Shown here one piece after another: positions 6,541 through 21,600 of a stretch of DNA of 34,171 nt. Position numbers and translations under genes: made by a program. The notes beneath the pieces are model-generated. The model made no database searches and was not told the origin of the DNA. It saw nothing but the letters and a program-made list of their open reading frames with translations. How positions within the stretch are numbered: the first letter of the stretch is position 1; the number at the start of each line of letters is the position of its first letter. Source of the DNA: Penium margaritaceum (Eukaryota > Streptophyta > Zygnematophyceae > Desmidiales > Peniaceae); assembly GCA_023375785.1 (NCBI GenBank), contig SZWC01001592.1, forward strand, positions 19,964 to 54,134. Direction: 5' to 3'.

Positions 6541-9500
6541 TAGTTGCGGCCTAGTTGTACCCTAGTTGTGTCCTAGTTGCGCCCTAGTTGCGCCCTAGTT
6601 GCACCCTAGTTGTGCCCTACTTGCGCCTTACTTGCGACCTAGTTGCGCCCAAGTTGCGCCCTAGTTGCGCCCTACTTGCGCCCTACTTGTGCTCTACTTG
6701 TGTCCTAGTTGCGCCCTAGCCACAACCTAGTTCTATCCTACTTGTGCCTTACTTGCGTCCTACTTGCACCCCAATTGTGCCCTAGTTGCGCCCTAGTCGC
6801 GCCCTACTTGCGTCCTACTTGTGCCCTAGTTGCACCCTAGTTGCGGTTCAGTTACGCCCTACTTGTGCCCTAGTTGCGTCCTGCTTGTGCCCTAGTTGTG
6901 CCATACTTGCGCCTTAGTGGGGTCCTCATTGCGCCTTAGTTTGCCACTAGCTACACCCTAGTTGCACCCTAGTTCCGCCCTGCTTGTGCCCTTCTTATGC
7001 CCTTGTCGCGTCCTAATTGCGTCCAAGTTGCATCCTACTTGCGCCCAACATGCGCCCTAGTTGCGTCCTTGTTGCACCCTAGTTGCGCCCTACTTGCGCT
7101 CTACTTGCCTCCTACTTGCACCCTAGTTGCACCCTAGCTGCGCCTTACTTGCACCCTACTTGCACCCTCCTTGCATCCTAGTTGCGGCTTACTTGTGCCA
7201 TAGTTGTGCCCTACTTGCGCCCTACTTGGGCCCTAGTTGTACCCTAGTTGCGCCCTAGTTGTACCCTGGTTGTGTCCTACTTGCACTCTCGTTGCAATCC
7301 ACTTACGCCCTAGTTGAGCTTCAGTTTTGCACTAGCTACGTCGTAGTTGCACCCTAGTTGCACCCTAGTTGTGCCCTATATCCACCCTACTTGCGCCCTA
7401 CTTGTGCCCTAGTTGTGCCCTAGTTGCGTCCCAGTTGCACCATACTTGCGTCCTAGTTTCGGCCTAGTTGCGCCCTAGTTTCGCCCTAATTGTGCTTCAG
7501 TTGGACACTTGCTACACCCTAGTTGCACCCTAGTTGTACCCTAGTTGTGCCCTACTTGTGCCCTACTTACGTCGTAATTAAGCCCTACTTGCGCCCTAGT
7601 TGCATCCTAATTACTCCATAGTTGGGTCTTAGTTGGGCACTACCTGCGCCCTAGTTGCGCCATAGTTGTGTCCTAGTTGCACCCTAGTTGGGCCCTTGTT
7701 ACGCCCTAGCTACACCCTAGCTGTACCCTAGTTGCGTCCTACTTGAATCCTGGTTGTGCCCTAGTTGCACCCAAATAACGCCCTACTTGCACCCTACTTG
7801 CGTCCTACTTGCACCCTTGTTGCGACTTAGTTGCGCCCTAGTTGCGCCTTACTTGTGTCATACTTACGCCCTACTTGTGCCCTGATTGTGCTCTAGTTGC
7901 ACCATAGTTGTGCCCTACTTGCATCCTACTTGTATCCTAGTTGCGCTCTAGTTGTGCCCTAGTTGGCTCCTAGTTGCGTCCTAGTTGCGCCCTACTTGCG
8001 CCCTAGTTGCGCCCTACTAGCGTTCTACTTGTGCCCTAGTTACATCCTAGTTGCACCCTCAGTGTGCCCTACTTTCACCCTACTTGCATCCTAGTTGTGC
8101 CCTACATGCACCCTTCTTGCGCACTACTTGCGTCCTACTTGCGCCTTACTTGTGCCCTAGTTGTATCCTAGTTGCGCCTCATCTGGGCACTAGCGACACC
8201 CCTGTCGTGCCCTTGTTACGCCATGGTTGTGCCCTAGTTGCGCCCTAGTTGAACTCTACTTGCGCCATAGTTGCACCCTAGTTGCACCCTAGTTGTGCCT
8301 TAGCTGAGTACTAGCTACACCCTAGTTGCGTCCTAGTCGCGCCCTAGTTGCATCCTACTTGCGGCCTAATTATGTCCTACTTGTGTACTAGTTGCGCCCT
8401 AGTTGTGTCCTATTTGTGCCACGGTTGGAACCTAGCTACGCCCTAGTTGTGACCTAGTTGCACCCTAAGTGCACCCTAGATGTGTCCAAGTTGCATCCTA
8501 GTTGCGCCCTACTTGCGCACTACGTGCGTCCTACTTGTGCCCTAGTTATGCCCTAGTTGCACCCTAGTTGCGCCCTACTTGCACTCTACTTCCACCCTAG
8601 TTGCGTCCTTGGTGCGTCCTTGGTGCGTCCTAGTTGCGCCGTAGTTATGCCCTAGTTGCGCCCTAGTTGCACCCTAGTTACGCCTTAGTTGTGTCCTACT
8701 TGTGCCCTTGTTGCACTCTAGGTGCACCCTAATTGCACCCTACTTTTGCCCTACTTGCGCCCTTCTTACATCCTAGTTGTGCCCTAGTTACACTCTACTT
8801 GCGTCCTACTTGTACCCTAGTTGCATCCTACTTGCGTCCTATTTGCGTCCTACTTGCGTCCTAGTTGCACCCTAGTTGCACCTTAGTTCGGCACTAGCTA
8901 CGCCCTAGTCGCGTCCTAGTTGCTTCCTAGTTGCGCCCTAGTTGTACCCTAGTTGCACCCGAGTTACGCACTAGTTGCGCCCTAGTTGTGCTCTACTTTC
9001 GCCCTACTTGCACCCGTCTTGGGCCCTAGTTACACCCTAGTTGAACCCTAATTGAGTCCTAGTTGCGCCGCCATTGGACACTAGCTACGCCTTAGTCGCA
9101 AACTAGTTGCGTCCTAGTTGCACCCTATTTGTACCCTGTTATGCCCTTCTTGCGCCCTAGTTGCACCCTAGTTGTACCCTAGTTGTGCCCTAGTTGCGCC
9201 ACAGTTGGACACTAGCTACTCCCTAGTTGCACCCCAGTTGTGCCCTAGTTGCGCCCTTGTTACGCCCTAGTTGCGCCCTAGTTGCGCCCTACTTGCGCCC
9301 TAGTTGCGCCCTAGTTGCACCCTAGTTACACCCTACTTGTGCCATACTTACGCCCTACTTGCGTCCTAGTTGTTCCCTAGTTGCACTCTAGTTGTGTCCT
9401 TGTTGCGCTTCAGTTGCACACTAGCTACGTCCTAGTTGCGTCCTAGTTGTACCCTAGTTGCGCCCTTCTTGTGCCCTACTTGTGCCCTAGTTGCGCCTAG

Positions 9501-10392
9501 TTCCGCCCTAGTTGTGCCCGACTTGTGCCCTAGTTACGCTTCAGTTGGACACTATCTATGCCCTAGTTGCGTCCTAGTTGCGCTCTACTTGCATCCTACT
9601 TGCGTCCTAGTTGCGCCCACTTGGACCCTAGTTGCACCCTAGTTTCACCCTAGTTGCAGCCTACCTGCATCCTACTTTCGCCCTACTTGCGTCCTACTTG
9701 TGCCCTAGTTGTGTCCTAGTTGCACCTTAGTTGTACCCTACTTGTGTCCTACTTGTGCCCTACTTGCACCTTAGTTGCGCCATAGTTGCACCCTAGTTGA
9801 ACCCTAGATGTGCCCTACTTGCACCCTAGTTGTTCCCTAGTTGAGCCCTAGTTGCACCCTAGTTGCGCCCTAGTTGCACCCTACTTGCGCCTTAGTTGCG
9901 TCCTAGTTGCGCCTCACTTGGACACTAGCTATGCCTAGTTGCGTCCTACTTGCACCATAGTTGCGCCCTGGTTGTGCCCTACTTACGCCCTATTTGCACC
10001 CTAGTTGCGCCCTACTTAAGCCCTAGTTGCGACCTAGTTGTGCCTCAGTTGGGCACTAGCTACGCCCTAGTTGCACCCTAGTTGTGTCCTAGTTTTTCCC
10101 TCTTTGCATCCTACTTGCACCCTACTTGCGTCCTTTTTGCGTCCTTGTTGCACCCAACTTGTACCCTAGCTGCGTTCTAGTTGTGTCCTAGTTGCACCCT
10201 ATTTGCGTCCTACTTGCGCCCTACTTGCGTCCTACTTGCACCATACTTGCGCCCTACTTGCACCTTAGTTGCACCCTAGTTGCACCCTAGTTGCACCCTA
10301 GTGCCCTATTTGTGTCCTACTTGGGCCCTAGTTCCGCCCTACTTGGGTCCCAGTTGCGCCCTTCTGAGGCCCTAGTTGCACCATAGTTGCGC

Positions 10393-10813
10393 CTCAGTTG
10401 GGCACTAGCTACGTCCTAGTTGCGCCCTGGTTGCGTCCTAGTTGTGACCTACTTGCCCCCTATTTACGCCCTACTTGCGTCCTAGTTGCACCCTAGTTGT
10501 GTCCTAGTTGCGCCTGAGTTGGGTGCTAGCTATGCCCTAGTTGCACCCTAGTTGTATCCTAGTTGGGCCCAAATTGCGCCCTACTTGCACCCTCGTTGCG
10601 GCCTAGTTGCATCCGACTTGCGTCCTAGTTGCACCCTAGTTACGCCCTAGTTGCACTTTACTTGGGCACTAGCTACGCCCTTGTTGCGTCCTAGTTGCGC
10701 CCTGGTTGTCCCCTAGTTGCGTCCTACTTTTGCCCTAGTTGTGTCCTACTTTCATCCTAGTTGCGCCCCAGTTGCGCCCTAGTTGCATCTCAGTTGGACA
10801 CTAGCTACGCCCT
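10393..10813 (+). repeat. Marker-dimer cluster with 11-, 13- and 12-monomer spacing
   Basis: Four successive marker dimers have their CTAG at 10405, 10526, 10669 and 10801. The spacings are 121, 143 and 132 bp, each a whole number of monomers. Dimer bases flanking CTAG vary (GGGCA, GGGTG, GGACA), so the copies are old. Confidence 0.75.
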
Positions 10814-13800
10814 AGTTTCACCCTAGTTGCGTCTTACTTGCATCTTAGTTACATCCTAGTTTGGCCCTCGTTGCACCATACTTGCGCCCTACTTGCGTCC
10901 TAGTTGTGCCCTAGTTGCTCCCTAGTTTCTTCCTACTTGTGCCGTACTTGCGTCCTCCTTGCCCCCTAGTTGCGCCCTACTTGTGCCCTACTCACGTCCT
11001 ACTCGTCCCCTAGTTGCGCCCTAGTTGCACCCACTTGCACCATACTTGCTCCCTCCTTGCATCCTAGTTACGACCTAGTTGCATTTGTCGCACCCTAGTT
11101 GTGCCCTTGTTGCACAATACTTGCACCCTAGTTACGTCCTACTTGCGCCCTACTTGCGCCCTTGTCGCGCCCTATTTGCACCCTAGTTGCATCCTACTTT
11201 TGCCCTACTTTCATCCTACTTGCGACCTAGTTTCACCCTTGTTGCATCCTAGTCGCACCCCAGTTGTGCCCTATTTTGTGCCCAACTTGTGCCTTACTTG
11301 CACCCTAGTTGCGCACAATTTGCACCCTTGTTTCCACCTCGAAAGGGCACTAGATACGTCCTAGTTGCGTCCTAGTTCTGCCCTAGTTGCATACTAGTTG
11401 CGCCCTAGTTGCGCCCTGCTTGCACCCTTCTTGCGCCCTAGCTGCGCCCTAGCATCCAGGTTGCGGCCTAGTTGTGCTTTAGTTGTACCAAAGTTATGCC
11501 TCAGTTAGACACTAGCTACACCCTAGTTGGACCCTAGTTGCACCCTTGTTTTGCCCTACTTGCACCCTACTTGCGCCCTACTTGCGCCCTAGTTGCGTCC
11601 TAGTTGCACCCTAGTTGCACCTCAGTTGGACACTCGCTACGCCATAGTTACACCCTAGTTACGCCCTAGTTGCGCCCTAGTTGCATCCTAGTTGCGTCGT
11701 AGTTGCACCCTACTTGCGCCCTATTTTAGCCCTAGTTGTGTCTTATTTGCACCTTACTTGCGCCCTAGTTGTGCTCTAGTTGCGCCCTAGTTGCACCCTA
11801 GTTGTACCCTAGTTGCACCCTACTTGCGCCCTACTTGCGCCCTAGTTGCACCCTTGTTGCGCCCTAGTTGCACCCTACTTGGGCCATAGATGCGCCCTAC
11901 TTGTGCCGTAGTTGCGCCCTAGTTGCGCCCTACTTCTACCGTACTTGCGCCCTACTTGCACCCCAGTTATGCCCTACTTGTGCCCTAGTTGCGCCCTAGT
12001 TGCGGCCTAGTTATGCCCTAGTTGCACCTCAGTTGGGCACTAGCTATGCCCTAGTTGCGCCCTAGTTGCGCCCTAGTTGCGCCCAAGTTGCACCGTAGTT
12101 GTGTCCTAGTTGCTTCCTAGTTGCACCCTATTTGTGCCCTATTTGTACCCTAGTTACACCCTATTTGCACCCTAGTTGCACCCTATTTGCGCCCTAGTTA
12201 CGCCTAAGTTACGCCTTAGTTACACCCTAGTTGTGCCCTACTTGCGCCCTAGTTGCACCCTACTTGTGTCTTAGTTGCATACTAGTTGTGCTCTATTTGC
12301 GCCCTACTTGCGTCCTACTTGCGCCCTACTTGTGCCCTAGTTGGACCCTAGTTGCGTCCTAGTTGCACCCTAGTAGTGCCTCAGTTGGGCACTGGCTACG
12401 TCCTAGTTGCCACCTAGTTGCCCCCCAGATGCGTCCTATTTGCGTTTTAGTTACGCCCTAATTGTACCCTAGTTGCGCCCTACTTGCGCCCTCTTGGAAC
12501 CCTATTTGCACCCTAGATGCGCCCTAGTTGCATCCTAGTTGTGCCCTACTTGCTCCCTACTTGCGCCCTACTTGCGCCCTAGTTGCATCCTAGTTGCGCC
12601 CTAGTTGCACCCTAGTTGTGCCCTAGTTGCACGCTAGTTACACCGCAGTTGGGCACTAGCTACGCCCCCGTTACGTCCTAGTTGTGTCCTAGTTGCTTCC
12701 TATTTCTACCTTTGTTGAACACTAGCTACGCCCTAGTTGCACCCTAGTTGCATCCCCGTTACGCCCTAACTACGCCGTACCTGTGCCATACTTGTGTCCT
12801 AGTTGTGCCCTAGTTGCGCCGTACGTGTGTCCTACTTGTGCACTACTTGCACCCTAGTTGCGTCCTAGTTTTGCCCTAGTTACACCCTACTTGCATCCTA
12901 CTTGCGCTCTACTTACGGCCTAGTTGCACCCTACTAGCACCCTACTTGCATCCTACTTGTGCCCTACTTGCACCCTAGTTGCGTCCTAGTTGCACCCTAG
13001 TTGCACCCTAGTTGCACCATTCTTGTGCACTACTTGCGTCCTAGTTGCGCCCTAGTTGCGCCGTACTTTCACCACAGTTGCACCCTAGTTACGCCCTAGT
13101 TGTGCCCTAGTTACGCCCTAGTTGTGATCTACTTGCGCCCTAGTTTCAGCCTAATTGCACCCTAGTTGCGTCCTAGTTGCGCCTCAGTTGGACACTAGCT
13201 ACGCCTTAGTTACGTCCTAGTTGCACCCTAGTTGCATCCTTGTCGCGCACTAGTTTGTCCTAGATGCGTCCAACTTGCATCCTACTTGCGTCCTAGTTGT
13301 GCCCCACTTGCTCCGTAGATGCGCCCTAGTTGCGCCTTAGTTGGGCACTAGCTATGCCCTAAATACGCCCAAGTTGCGTCCTAGTTGCACCCTTGTTGCG
13401 CCCTACTTGCACCCTACTTGCGGCCTAGTTGGTCCCAATTGCGCCCTAGTTGTGTCGTACTTGAGCCGTCATTCCATCCGAGTTGCGCCATACTTGCGTC
13501 CTAGTTGCACTCTAGTTGTGCCCTACTTGCATCTTAGTTGCGCTCTACTTGACCCCTAGTTGCACCCTAGTTGTGTCCTTGTTGCGCCCTACTTACGCCC
13601 TTCTTAGGCCCTAGTTGCACCCTAGTTGCGCCCTAGTGCACCCCACTTGCGCCCTAGTTGTGCCCTACTTGCGCCCTAGTTGCATCCTAGTAAAGCCTCA
13701 GTTGGACACTGGCTACGCTGTCATTATGTCCTAGTTGCGCCCTAGTCGCACCCTAGTTGCACCCTACTTGCACCCTACTTGCGTCCTAGTTGTGTCCTAC

Positions 13801-15627
13801 TTGCATCCTAGTTGCACCCTAGTTGCACCCTAGTTACGTCTGAGTTGGACACTAGCTACACCCAAGTTGCACCCTAGTTGCGCCCTAGTTGCGTCCTAGT
13901 TGCGCCCTAGGTGCACCCTTATCGCGCCCTAGTTGCATCCTACGTGTGCCCTACTTGCACCCTAGTTGCATCCCAGTTGTGCCATACTTGCATCCTTCTT
14001 GCCCCTTAGTTGTGCCCTAGTTGTGCCCTAGTTACACCCTAATTGCGCCCTTCTTGCTCCCTACTTGCGTCCTAGTTGCGCCCTAGTTGTGCCCTAGTTG
14101 CGCCCTACTTGCGCCCTACTTGCGTCCTAGTTGCACCCTAGTTGCGTCCTAGCTGTGCCCTAGTTACATCCTAGTTGCGTCTCACTTGCACCCTACTTAC
14201 ACCCTAGTTGCATCCTAGTTGCACCCTAGTTGCACTCTAGTTGTGCCCTAGTTGCACCCTAGTTGCATCCTTCTTGCACCCTAGTTGCGCCCTAGTTGCA
14301 CCCTACTTGCGCCCTAGTTACGCCCTAGTTACACCACCCTAGTTGCGCCCTACTTGTACCCTACTTGTGCCCTACTTGCGTCCTAGTTCCACCCTAGTTG
14401 CGCCCTACTTGCACCCTAGTTGCGCCCTACTTGCACCCTACTTGCACCCTAGTTACACCCTACTTGCGCCATAGTTTTGCCCAGCTTGCGTCCTAGTTGC
14501 GCCCTAGTTGCGCCTCACTTGGACACTAGCTACGTCCTAGTTGTGCCCTAGTTGCGTCCCACTTGCACCCTACTTGCGTCCTACTTGCATTCTACTTGTG
14601 TCCTAGTTGCGCCCTAGTTGCGCCTTACTTGCGCCCTAGTTGTGCCTCAGTTGGGAACTAGCTATGCCCTAGTTGCACCTAGTTACACCCTAGTTGTGCC
14701 CTACTCGAGTCCTACTTGCACCCTAGTTGCGTGCTACTTGCGCCCTAGTTACATCGTACTTGCGCCCTAGCTACATCGGACTTGCACCCTGTTTGCGCCC
14801 TAGTTGCGCCTCAGTTGAGCACTAGCTACGTCGTAGTTACACCCTAGTTGTACCCTAGTTAAGCCCTAGTTATGCCCTACTTGCGCCCTACTTGCGCCCT
14901 AGTTGCACCCTAGTTGCACCCTAGTTGCACCTAACTTACGCCCTACTTCCGCATTACTTCTGCCCTAGTTGCACCCTACTTGCATCCTACTTGCACCCTA
15001 GTTGCGACCTTGTTGCGCCTTAGTTACACCCTACTTCTGCCCTACTTGCATCCTACTTCCGCCCTAATTGCATCCTAGTTGCAACCTAGTTGCGTCCTAC
15101 TTGCGTCCTACTTGCGCCCTAGTGGTGCCCTAGTTGCGTCCTAGTTTCGCCCTATGTACACCCTACTTGCACCCTAGTTGTGCCCTACTGGCACCCTAGT
15201 TGCGCCTTAGTTGTGCCTCAGTTGGGCACTAGCTACGCCCTAGTTGCGCCCTAGTTGCACCCTATTTGCACCCTAGTTGTGCCCTACTTGCATCCTACTT
15301 GCGCTTGAGTTAAGCCATACTTGCCCCCTACTTGCGCCCTACTTGCGTCCTAGTTGCGGCCTAGGTGCGCCTCTGTTGGGCACTAGCTGCGCCCTAGTTG
15401 CGTCCAAGTTGCGTCCTAGGTACGCCCTAGTTGTGTCCTATTTGTGCCCTACTTGTGCCCTAGTTGCGTCCTAGTTGCAACCTAGTTGCGCCCTACTTGC
15501 GTCCTACTTGCACCCTAGTTGCGTCCTAGTTGCCCCCTACTTGCAACCTACTTGCGCCCTTCTTGCATCCTACTTCTACCCTAGTTGCGCCCTACTTGTG
15601 CCCTAGTTGTGCCCCACATGCACCCTA

Positions 15628-15660
15628 CTTGAGTCCTACTTGAGTCCTACTTGAGTCCTA
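15628..15660 (+). repeat. Three identical successive monomers
   Basis: CTTGAGTCCTA occurs three times without change at 15628, 15639 and 15650. Neighbouring monomers differ, so this is a recent single-monomer expansion. Confidence 0.8.
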
Positions 15661-18600
15661 GTTGTTCCCTAGTTGCATCCTACTTGTGCCCTACTTGCGC
15701 CCTACTTGCGCCCTAGTTGCGCCCTACTTGCACCCTAGTTGCGCTCTAGTTGTTTCTCAGTTGGGCACCAGCTACACCCTCGTTGTATGCTAGTTGCACC
15801 CTAGTTGCACCCTAGTTGCGCTCTACATGCGCCCTTCTTGCGCTCTAGTTGCGCCCTAGTTGCGTCCTAGTTGCACATAACTTGCATCCTAGTTGCACCC
15901 TAGTTGCGCCCTAGTTGCACCCTAGTTACGCCTGAGTTGGGAACTAGCTACGTCCTAGTTGTTCCCTAGTTGCGCTCTAGTTGCACCCTAGTTATGCCCT
16001 ATTTGCGTCCTAGTTGCGCCCTAGTTGCGCCCTAGTTGCACCCTAGTTGCACCCTAGTTGCACCTCAGTTGGGTACTAGCTACGCCCTAGTTGTACCCTA
16101 GTTGCTCCCTAGTTGCGTCCTAGTTGTGCCCTTGTTGCGTCCTAGTTGCGCCCTACTTGCACCCTTCTTGTACCCTAGTTTCACCCAAGTTGCACCCTAG
16201 TTGCGTCCTAGTTATGCCCTACTTGCATCCTAGTTGCGCCCTACTTGCGCCTCAGTTGGACACAAGCCATGCCCTAGTTGCACCATAGTTACGCCCTTGT
16301 TGCTCCCTAGTTGTGCTGCACTTGCGCCCTACTTGTGCCCTAGTTGCAGCCTAGTTTTGTCCTAGTTGCGTCCTATTTTCATCCTACTTGCGCCCTACTT
16401 GCATCCTAGTTCCACCCTAGTTACGCCCTTCTTGCACCATATTTGTACCCTAGTTGCGTCCTACTTACGCCCTAGTCGTGTCCTACTTGCACCCCACTTG
16501 TTCCCTACTTGCGCCCTAGTTGCGTCTTAGTTGCGCCCTAGTTGTGCCCTAGTTACGCCTCAGTTGGACACTAGCTATGTCCTAGTTCCTTCCTAGTTGT
16601 ACCCTAGTTGCACCCTAGTTGCGTCCTAGTTGCGCCCTAGTTGCACCCTACGGTCGTCCTACTTGCGCCCTAGTTGGACCCTACTTGCTCCCTAGTTGCG
16701 CCCTAGTTGCGCCTCAGTTGGGCACTAGCTACGTCCTAGATACGCCCTAGTTGCACCCTAGTTGCGCCCTTGTTGTGCCCTACTTGCGCCCTAGTTTCAC
16801 CCTATTTGTGCCCTAGTTGCGTCCTTGTTGCACCCTACTTGCACCCTACTTGTGTCCTAGTTGCGTCCTAGTTGCGCCCTAGTTGTACCCTAGTTGCACC
16901 CTAATTACACCCTATTTGCGACCTACCTGGGCCCTTCTTGTGCCCTAGTTATACCCTAGTTGCATCCTAGTTGCGTCCTACTTGCACCCTAGTTACGCCC
17001 TAATTGCGCCCTACTTGCGGCCTAGTTGCGCCCTAGTTGCACCGTAGTTGCGTCTCAGTTGGGCACTAGCTACATCCTAGTTGCACCCTCTTGCGCCCTA
17101 GTTGCGCCCTCCTTGTGTCCTACTTGCGTCCTAGTTGCACCCTACTTGCATCCTAGATGCGCCTTACTTGCTCCCAAGTTGCGCCCTAATTACACCCTAG
17201 TTGCATCCTAGTTGCGCCTCAGTTGGGCACTAGCTACGTCCTCATTGCGCCCTAGTTGCACCATAAATACGTCCTAGTTACGTCCTATTTGTGGCCTACT
17301 TGCGCCCTAGTTGTGCCTTACTTGCGCCCTATTTGCTCCCTCATTACGTTCTAGTGGTACCCAAGTTGCACCCTAGTTGCGCCCTACTTGCGACCTACTT
17401 GCGCCCTAGTTGCGTCGTACTTGCGCCCTAGTTGTACCCTAGTTGCGTTTCAGTTGGGCACTAGCTACGCCCTTGTTGAGCCCTAGTTGCACCCTAGTTG
17501 CACCCTAGTTGTACCCCACTTGCGTCCTACTTTTACCCTAGTTGTGCCTTAGTTGTGCCATACTTGCGTCCTACTTGTCCATTAGTTGTGCCCTAGTTGC
17601 ATCCTAGTTCCTCCTACTTGCGCCCTTCTTGCTCCCTACTCGCGCCCTAGTTATGCCCTACTGGCACCCTAGTAGTGCCTTAGTTGTGCCTCAACAAGGC
17701 ATTAGCTACGCCCTAGTTGCGCTTCAACTGCGGCCTAGTTGCACCTTGGTTACGCTCTACTTGCATCCTACTTGCGCTCGAGTTGCGTCCTACTTGCGTA
17801 TTACTTGCGCTACATTTGCGTCCTAGTTGCGTCCTAGGTGTGCCTCAGTTGGGCACTAGCTATGTGCTAGTTGCACCCTACTTGCGCCCTAAATGCGTCG
17901 AGTTGCGTCCTACTTGCACCCTACTTGCGTCCTCAATGCGCCCTAGTTACAACCTAGTTACGTCCCAGTTGCGTCCTTTGTGCACCCTAGTTGCGTCCTT
18001 GTTGTACTCTACTTACACCCAACTTGCGCCCTATTTAAGTCCTACTTGCGTCCTACTTACGCAATACTTACACCCTAGTTGCACCCCAGTTTCGCCCTAG
18101 TTGCGTCCTACTTGCGCCCTACTTGGGCCCTAGTTTCACCCTAGTTGTATCCTACTTGCGCCCTACTTGTGCCCTAGTTGCGTCCTACGTGCGCCCTAGT
18201 TGTGCCCTAGTTACGCCCCAGTTGGGCAATAGTTACACCCTAAGTGCGCCCTAGTTGCACCCTAGTTGTACCCTAGTTTGGTCCTACTTGTGTCCTAGTT
18301 GCGCCCTAATTTCATCCTAGTTGCATCCTACTTGTGCCCTAGTTGCGTCCTAGTTGCGCCCTAGTTGCGCCTTAGGTGGACACTAACTCCGTCCTAGTTG
18401 CACCCTAGTTGCGCTCAAGTTGTGCCCTAGATGCACCCTATTTGTGCCCAAGTTGTGCCGTTGTACCCTACTTACGCCCTAGTTGCACCTCAGTTGGACA
18501 CTAGCTACGTCCTAGTTGCACCTTAGTTACGCCCTAGTTGCACCCTAGTTGTGCCCTACTTGCGCCCTACTTGCGTCGGCCTAGTTACGTCCTAGTTGCA

Positions 18601-21600
18601 CCCTGTTTAAGTCCTACATGCGCCCTACTTGCGTCCTAGTTACGCCAAAGTTGCACCCTAGTTGCACCCTACTTGCAGCCTATTTGTGGCCTACTTGTGT
18701 CCTACTTGCGTCCTAGTTGCGCCCTACTTTTGTCCTACTTGCACCCTAGTTGTGTCCTAGTTGCGCCCTAGTTGTGCCCTAGTTGAGCCATGCTTTCGCC
18801 ATGGTCATACCCCACTTGTGCCCTAGTTGCACCTCAGCTAGACACTAGCTACACCCTAGTTGTGTCCTAGTTGCGCCCTAGTTGTACCCTAGGTTGCGCC
18901 CTAAGTGCGCCCTAGTTGCGCCCTACTTACGCCCTGCTCGGGCCCTTGTTGTGCCCTACTTTCTCCCTCGTTGCGCCCTAGTTATGCCTCACTTGGACAC
19001 TAGCTACGCCATAAAAACGCCCTAGTTGCGCCCTAGTTGTGCCCTTGTTGTGCCCAACTTGAGCCCTAGTTGCGCCCTAGTTACGCCCTAGTTGCGCCCT
19101 AGTTGCATCCTAGTTACGCCCTACTTGCGTCCCACTTACGCCCTACTTGCGCCCTAGTTGCGCCCTAGTCGCGTCCTACTGGCGTCCAACGTGCACCCTA
19201 ATTGAGTCCTAGTTGCACCTTGATTTCACCCTACTTGCGACCTACTTGCGCCCTACTTGCACCCTAGTTGCATCCTAGTTGCGCCCTAGTTGCATCCTAC
19301 ATGCGCCGTACTTGGACCCTAGTTGCGTCGTAGTTGCGTCCTAGTTACGTCCTATTTGCGCCGTAGTTGCACCCTACTTTTTCCCTACTTGCACCCTAGT
19401 TGCGCCTCAGTTGGGTACTAGCTATGGCCTAGTTCCGTCCTAGTTGCGCCCTAGTTACGCCTCAGTTAGCCTGAGTAGCTAGTTACGCCCTAGTTACGCC
19501 CTCATTGTGGCCTACTTGTGTCCTAGTTGCATCCTATTTATGCCCTAGTTGCTCCCTACTTGCCCCCTAGTTGTGCCCTAGTTGCACCCTAGTTGCGCCC
19601 TGGTTGCACCTCAGTTTGGCACTAGCTACGTCCTAGCTACGCCCTAGTTGCGCCCTAGTTGGGCCCTAGTTAGACCATATTTACGCCCTACTTGCGCCCT
19701 AGTTGCGCCATACCTACATCCGAGTTGCACCCTAGTTGCGCCCTACTTGCACCCAAGTTGCGCCTATGTTGGGCACTACCTACGCCCTAGTTACACCCTA
19801 GTTGCACCCTAGTTGTACCCTACTTGCGACCTACTTACGTCCTAGTTGTGTCCTCAGGTTGCGCCTTGTACCCTGGTTGCGCCTTAGTTGCGCTCTAGTT
19901 GCGTCTCAGTTGGGCATTAGTTACGCCCTACTTGGGCCCTAGTTGCGCCCGAGTTGCGCCCTAGTTGCGTTCTAGTCGCACCCTAATTGCGCCCTAGTTG
20001 CGCCCTACTTGCGCCCCACTTGCACCCTAGGTGCACCCTAGTTGTGCCATATTTGCATCCTATTTGCCCCCTAGTTGTGCCCAAGGTGCACCCTAGTTGC
20101 ATCCTACTTGCGCCCTTCTTGCTCCCAACTCGCATCCTAGTTACACCCTAGTTGGCCCCTGGTTGCGTCCTACTTGCTCTCTACTTGCGCCCTACTTGTA
20201 CCCTAGTTACGTCGTAGTTGCGTCCTAGTTGCACCCTACTTGTACCCTACTTGCACCCTACTTGCACCCTAGTTGCGACCTAGTTGCGCTCTAGTTGTAC
20301 GCTAGTTGCACCCTAGTTGGGCCTTAGTTGTGTACTACTTGCACCCTAGCTGTAGCCTACTTGAGCCCTACTTGCACCCTAATTGCACCCTACTTGTGCC
20401 CTACTTGCGATCTACTTGCACCCTACTTGCGCCCTAGTTACACCCTACTTGCACCCTAGTTTTACCCTAGTTGCGTCCTAGTTGCGCCCTAGTTGCAACC
20501 TAGTTGCGTCCTAGTTGTGTCCCACATGCGCCCTACTTGCTCCCTAGTTGCGCCCTAGTTGCACCCTAGTTGCATCCTAGTTGCACCCTAGTTGTGCCTA
20601 AGTTGGGCACTAGCTACACCATAGTTGCGTCCTAGTTGCACCCTAGTTGCGCCCTACTTGCGTCCTTCTTGTGCCCTAGTTGCATCCTACTTTTTCCCTA
20701 GTTACATCCTACTTGCGTCCTAGCTGTGCCTGACTTGCACCCTAGTTGTGCCCTAGCTCTGCCTCTATTGGGCACTAGCTACGTCCTAGTTTCACCCTAG
20801 TTGCGTCCTAGTTGTACCCTCGTTATGCCCTACTTGCATCCTACTTCTGCCTTAGTTGCACCCTAGTTGCACCCGAGTTGCGCCCTACTTGCACCCTACT
20901 TGCGCCCTAGTTGCGTCCTAGTTGCGCCCTACTTGCGCCCTACATGCACCCCAATTTTTGCCCTAGTTGCATCTTAGTTACAACCTACTTGCACCCTACT
21001 TGCATCCTACTTCTGCCCTACTTGCACCCGAGTTGTGCTCTAGTTGTGCCTTACTTGCGTCCTACTTTCATCCTAGTTGTGTCCTAGTTGCGCCCTAGTT
21101 ACGTCATAGATGCGCCCTACTTACGCCCTAGTTGCTCCCTAGTGGCGTCCTAGTTGGCCTTAGTTGCGCCTCACTTGGGCACTAGTTATGGCCTAGTTCT
21201 GTCCTAGTTTGGCCCGAGTTGCGTCCTAGTTGCACCCTACTTGCGCCCTGCTTGCGCCCGAGTGGCACCCTACTTGCGTCCTACTTGTGTCCTACTTGCG
21301 CCCTAGTTGCACCCTATGTGCACCTCAGTTGGCCACTGGCTACACCCTAGATGCACCCTAGTTGTGGCCTAGATGCACCCTACTTGCGCCCTAGTTGTGC
21401 CCTAGTTGTACCCTAGGTGTACCCTAGTTGCGCCTTACTTGCTTCCTACTTGGGCCCTAGATGCGCCCTAGTTGCATCCTACTTGCACCCTACTTGCTCC
21501 CTACTTGCGTCCTAGTTGTGCCCTACTTGTGCCCTAGTTGCGCCGCAGTTGGACACTAGCTATGTCCTAGTTATGTCCTAGTTGCACCCTAGTTGCGTCC

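Noticed and set aside
17717..18100. Cys/Pro/Leu-rich protein genes inside the array
   Set aside because: The 11-residue periodicity is what an 11-bp repeat gives in any open frame. Openness depends only on TAC replacing TAG at every third monomer.
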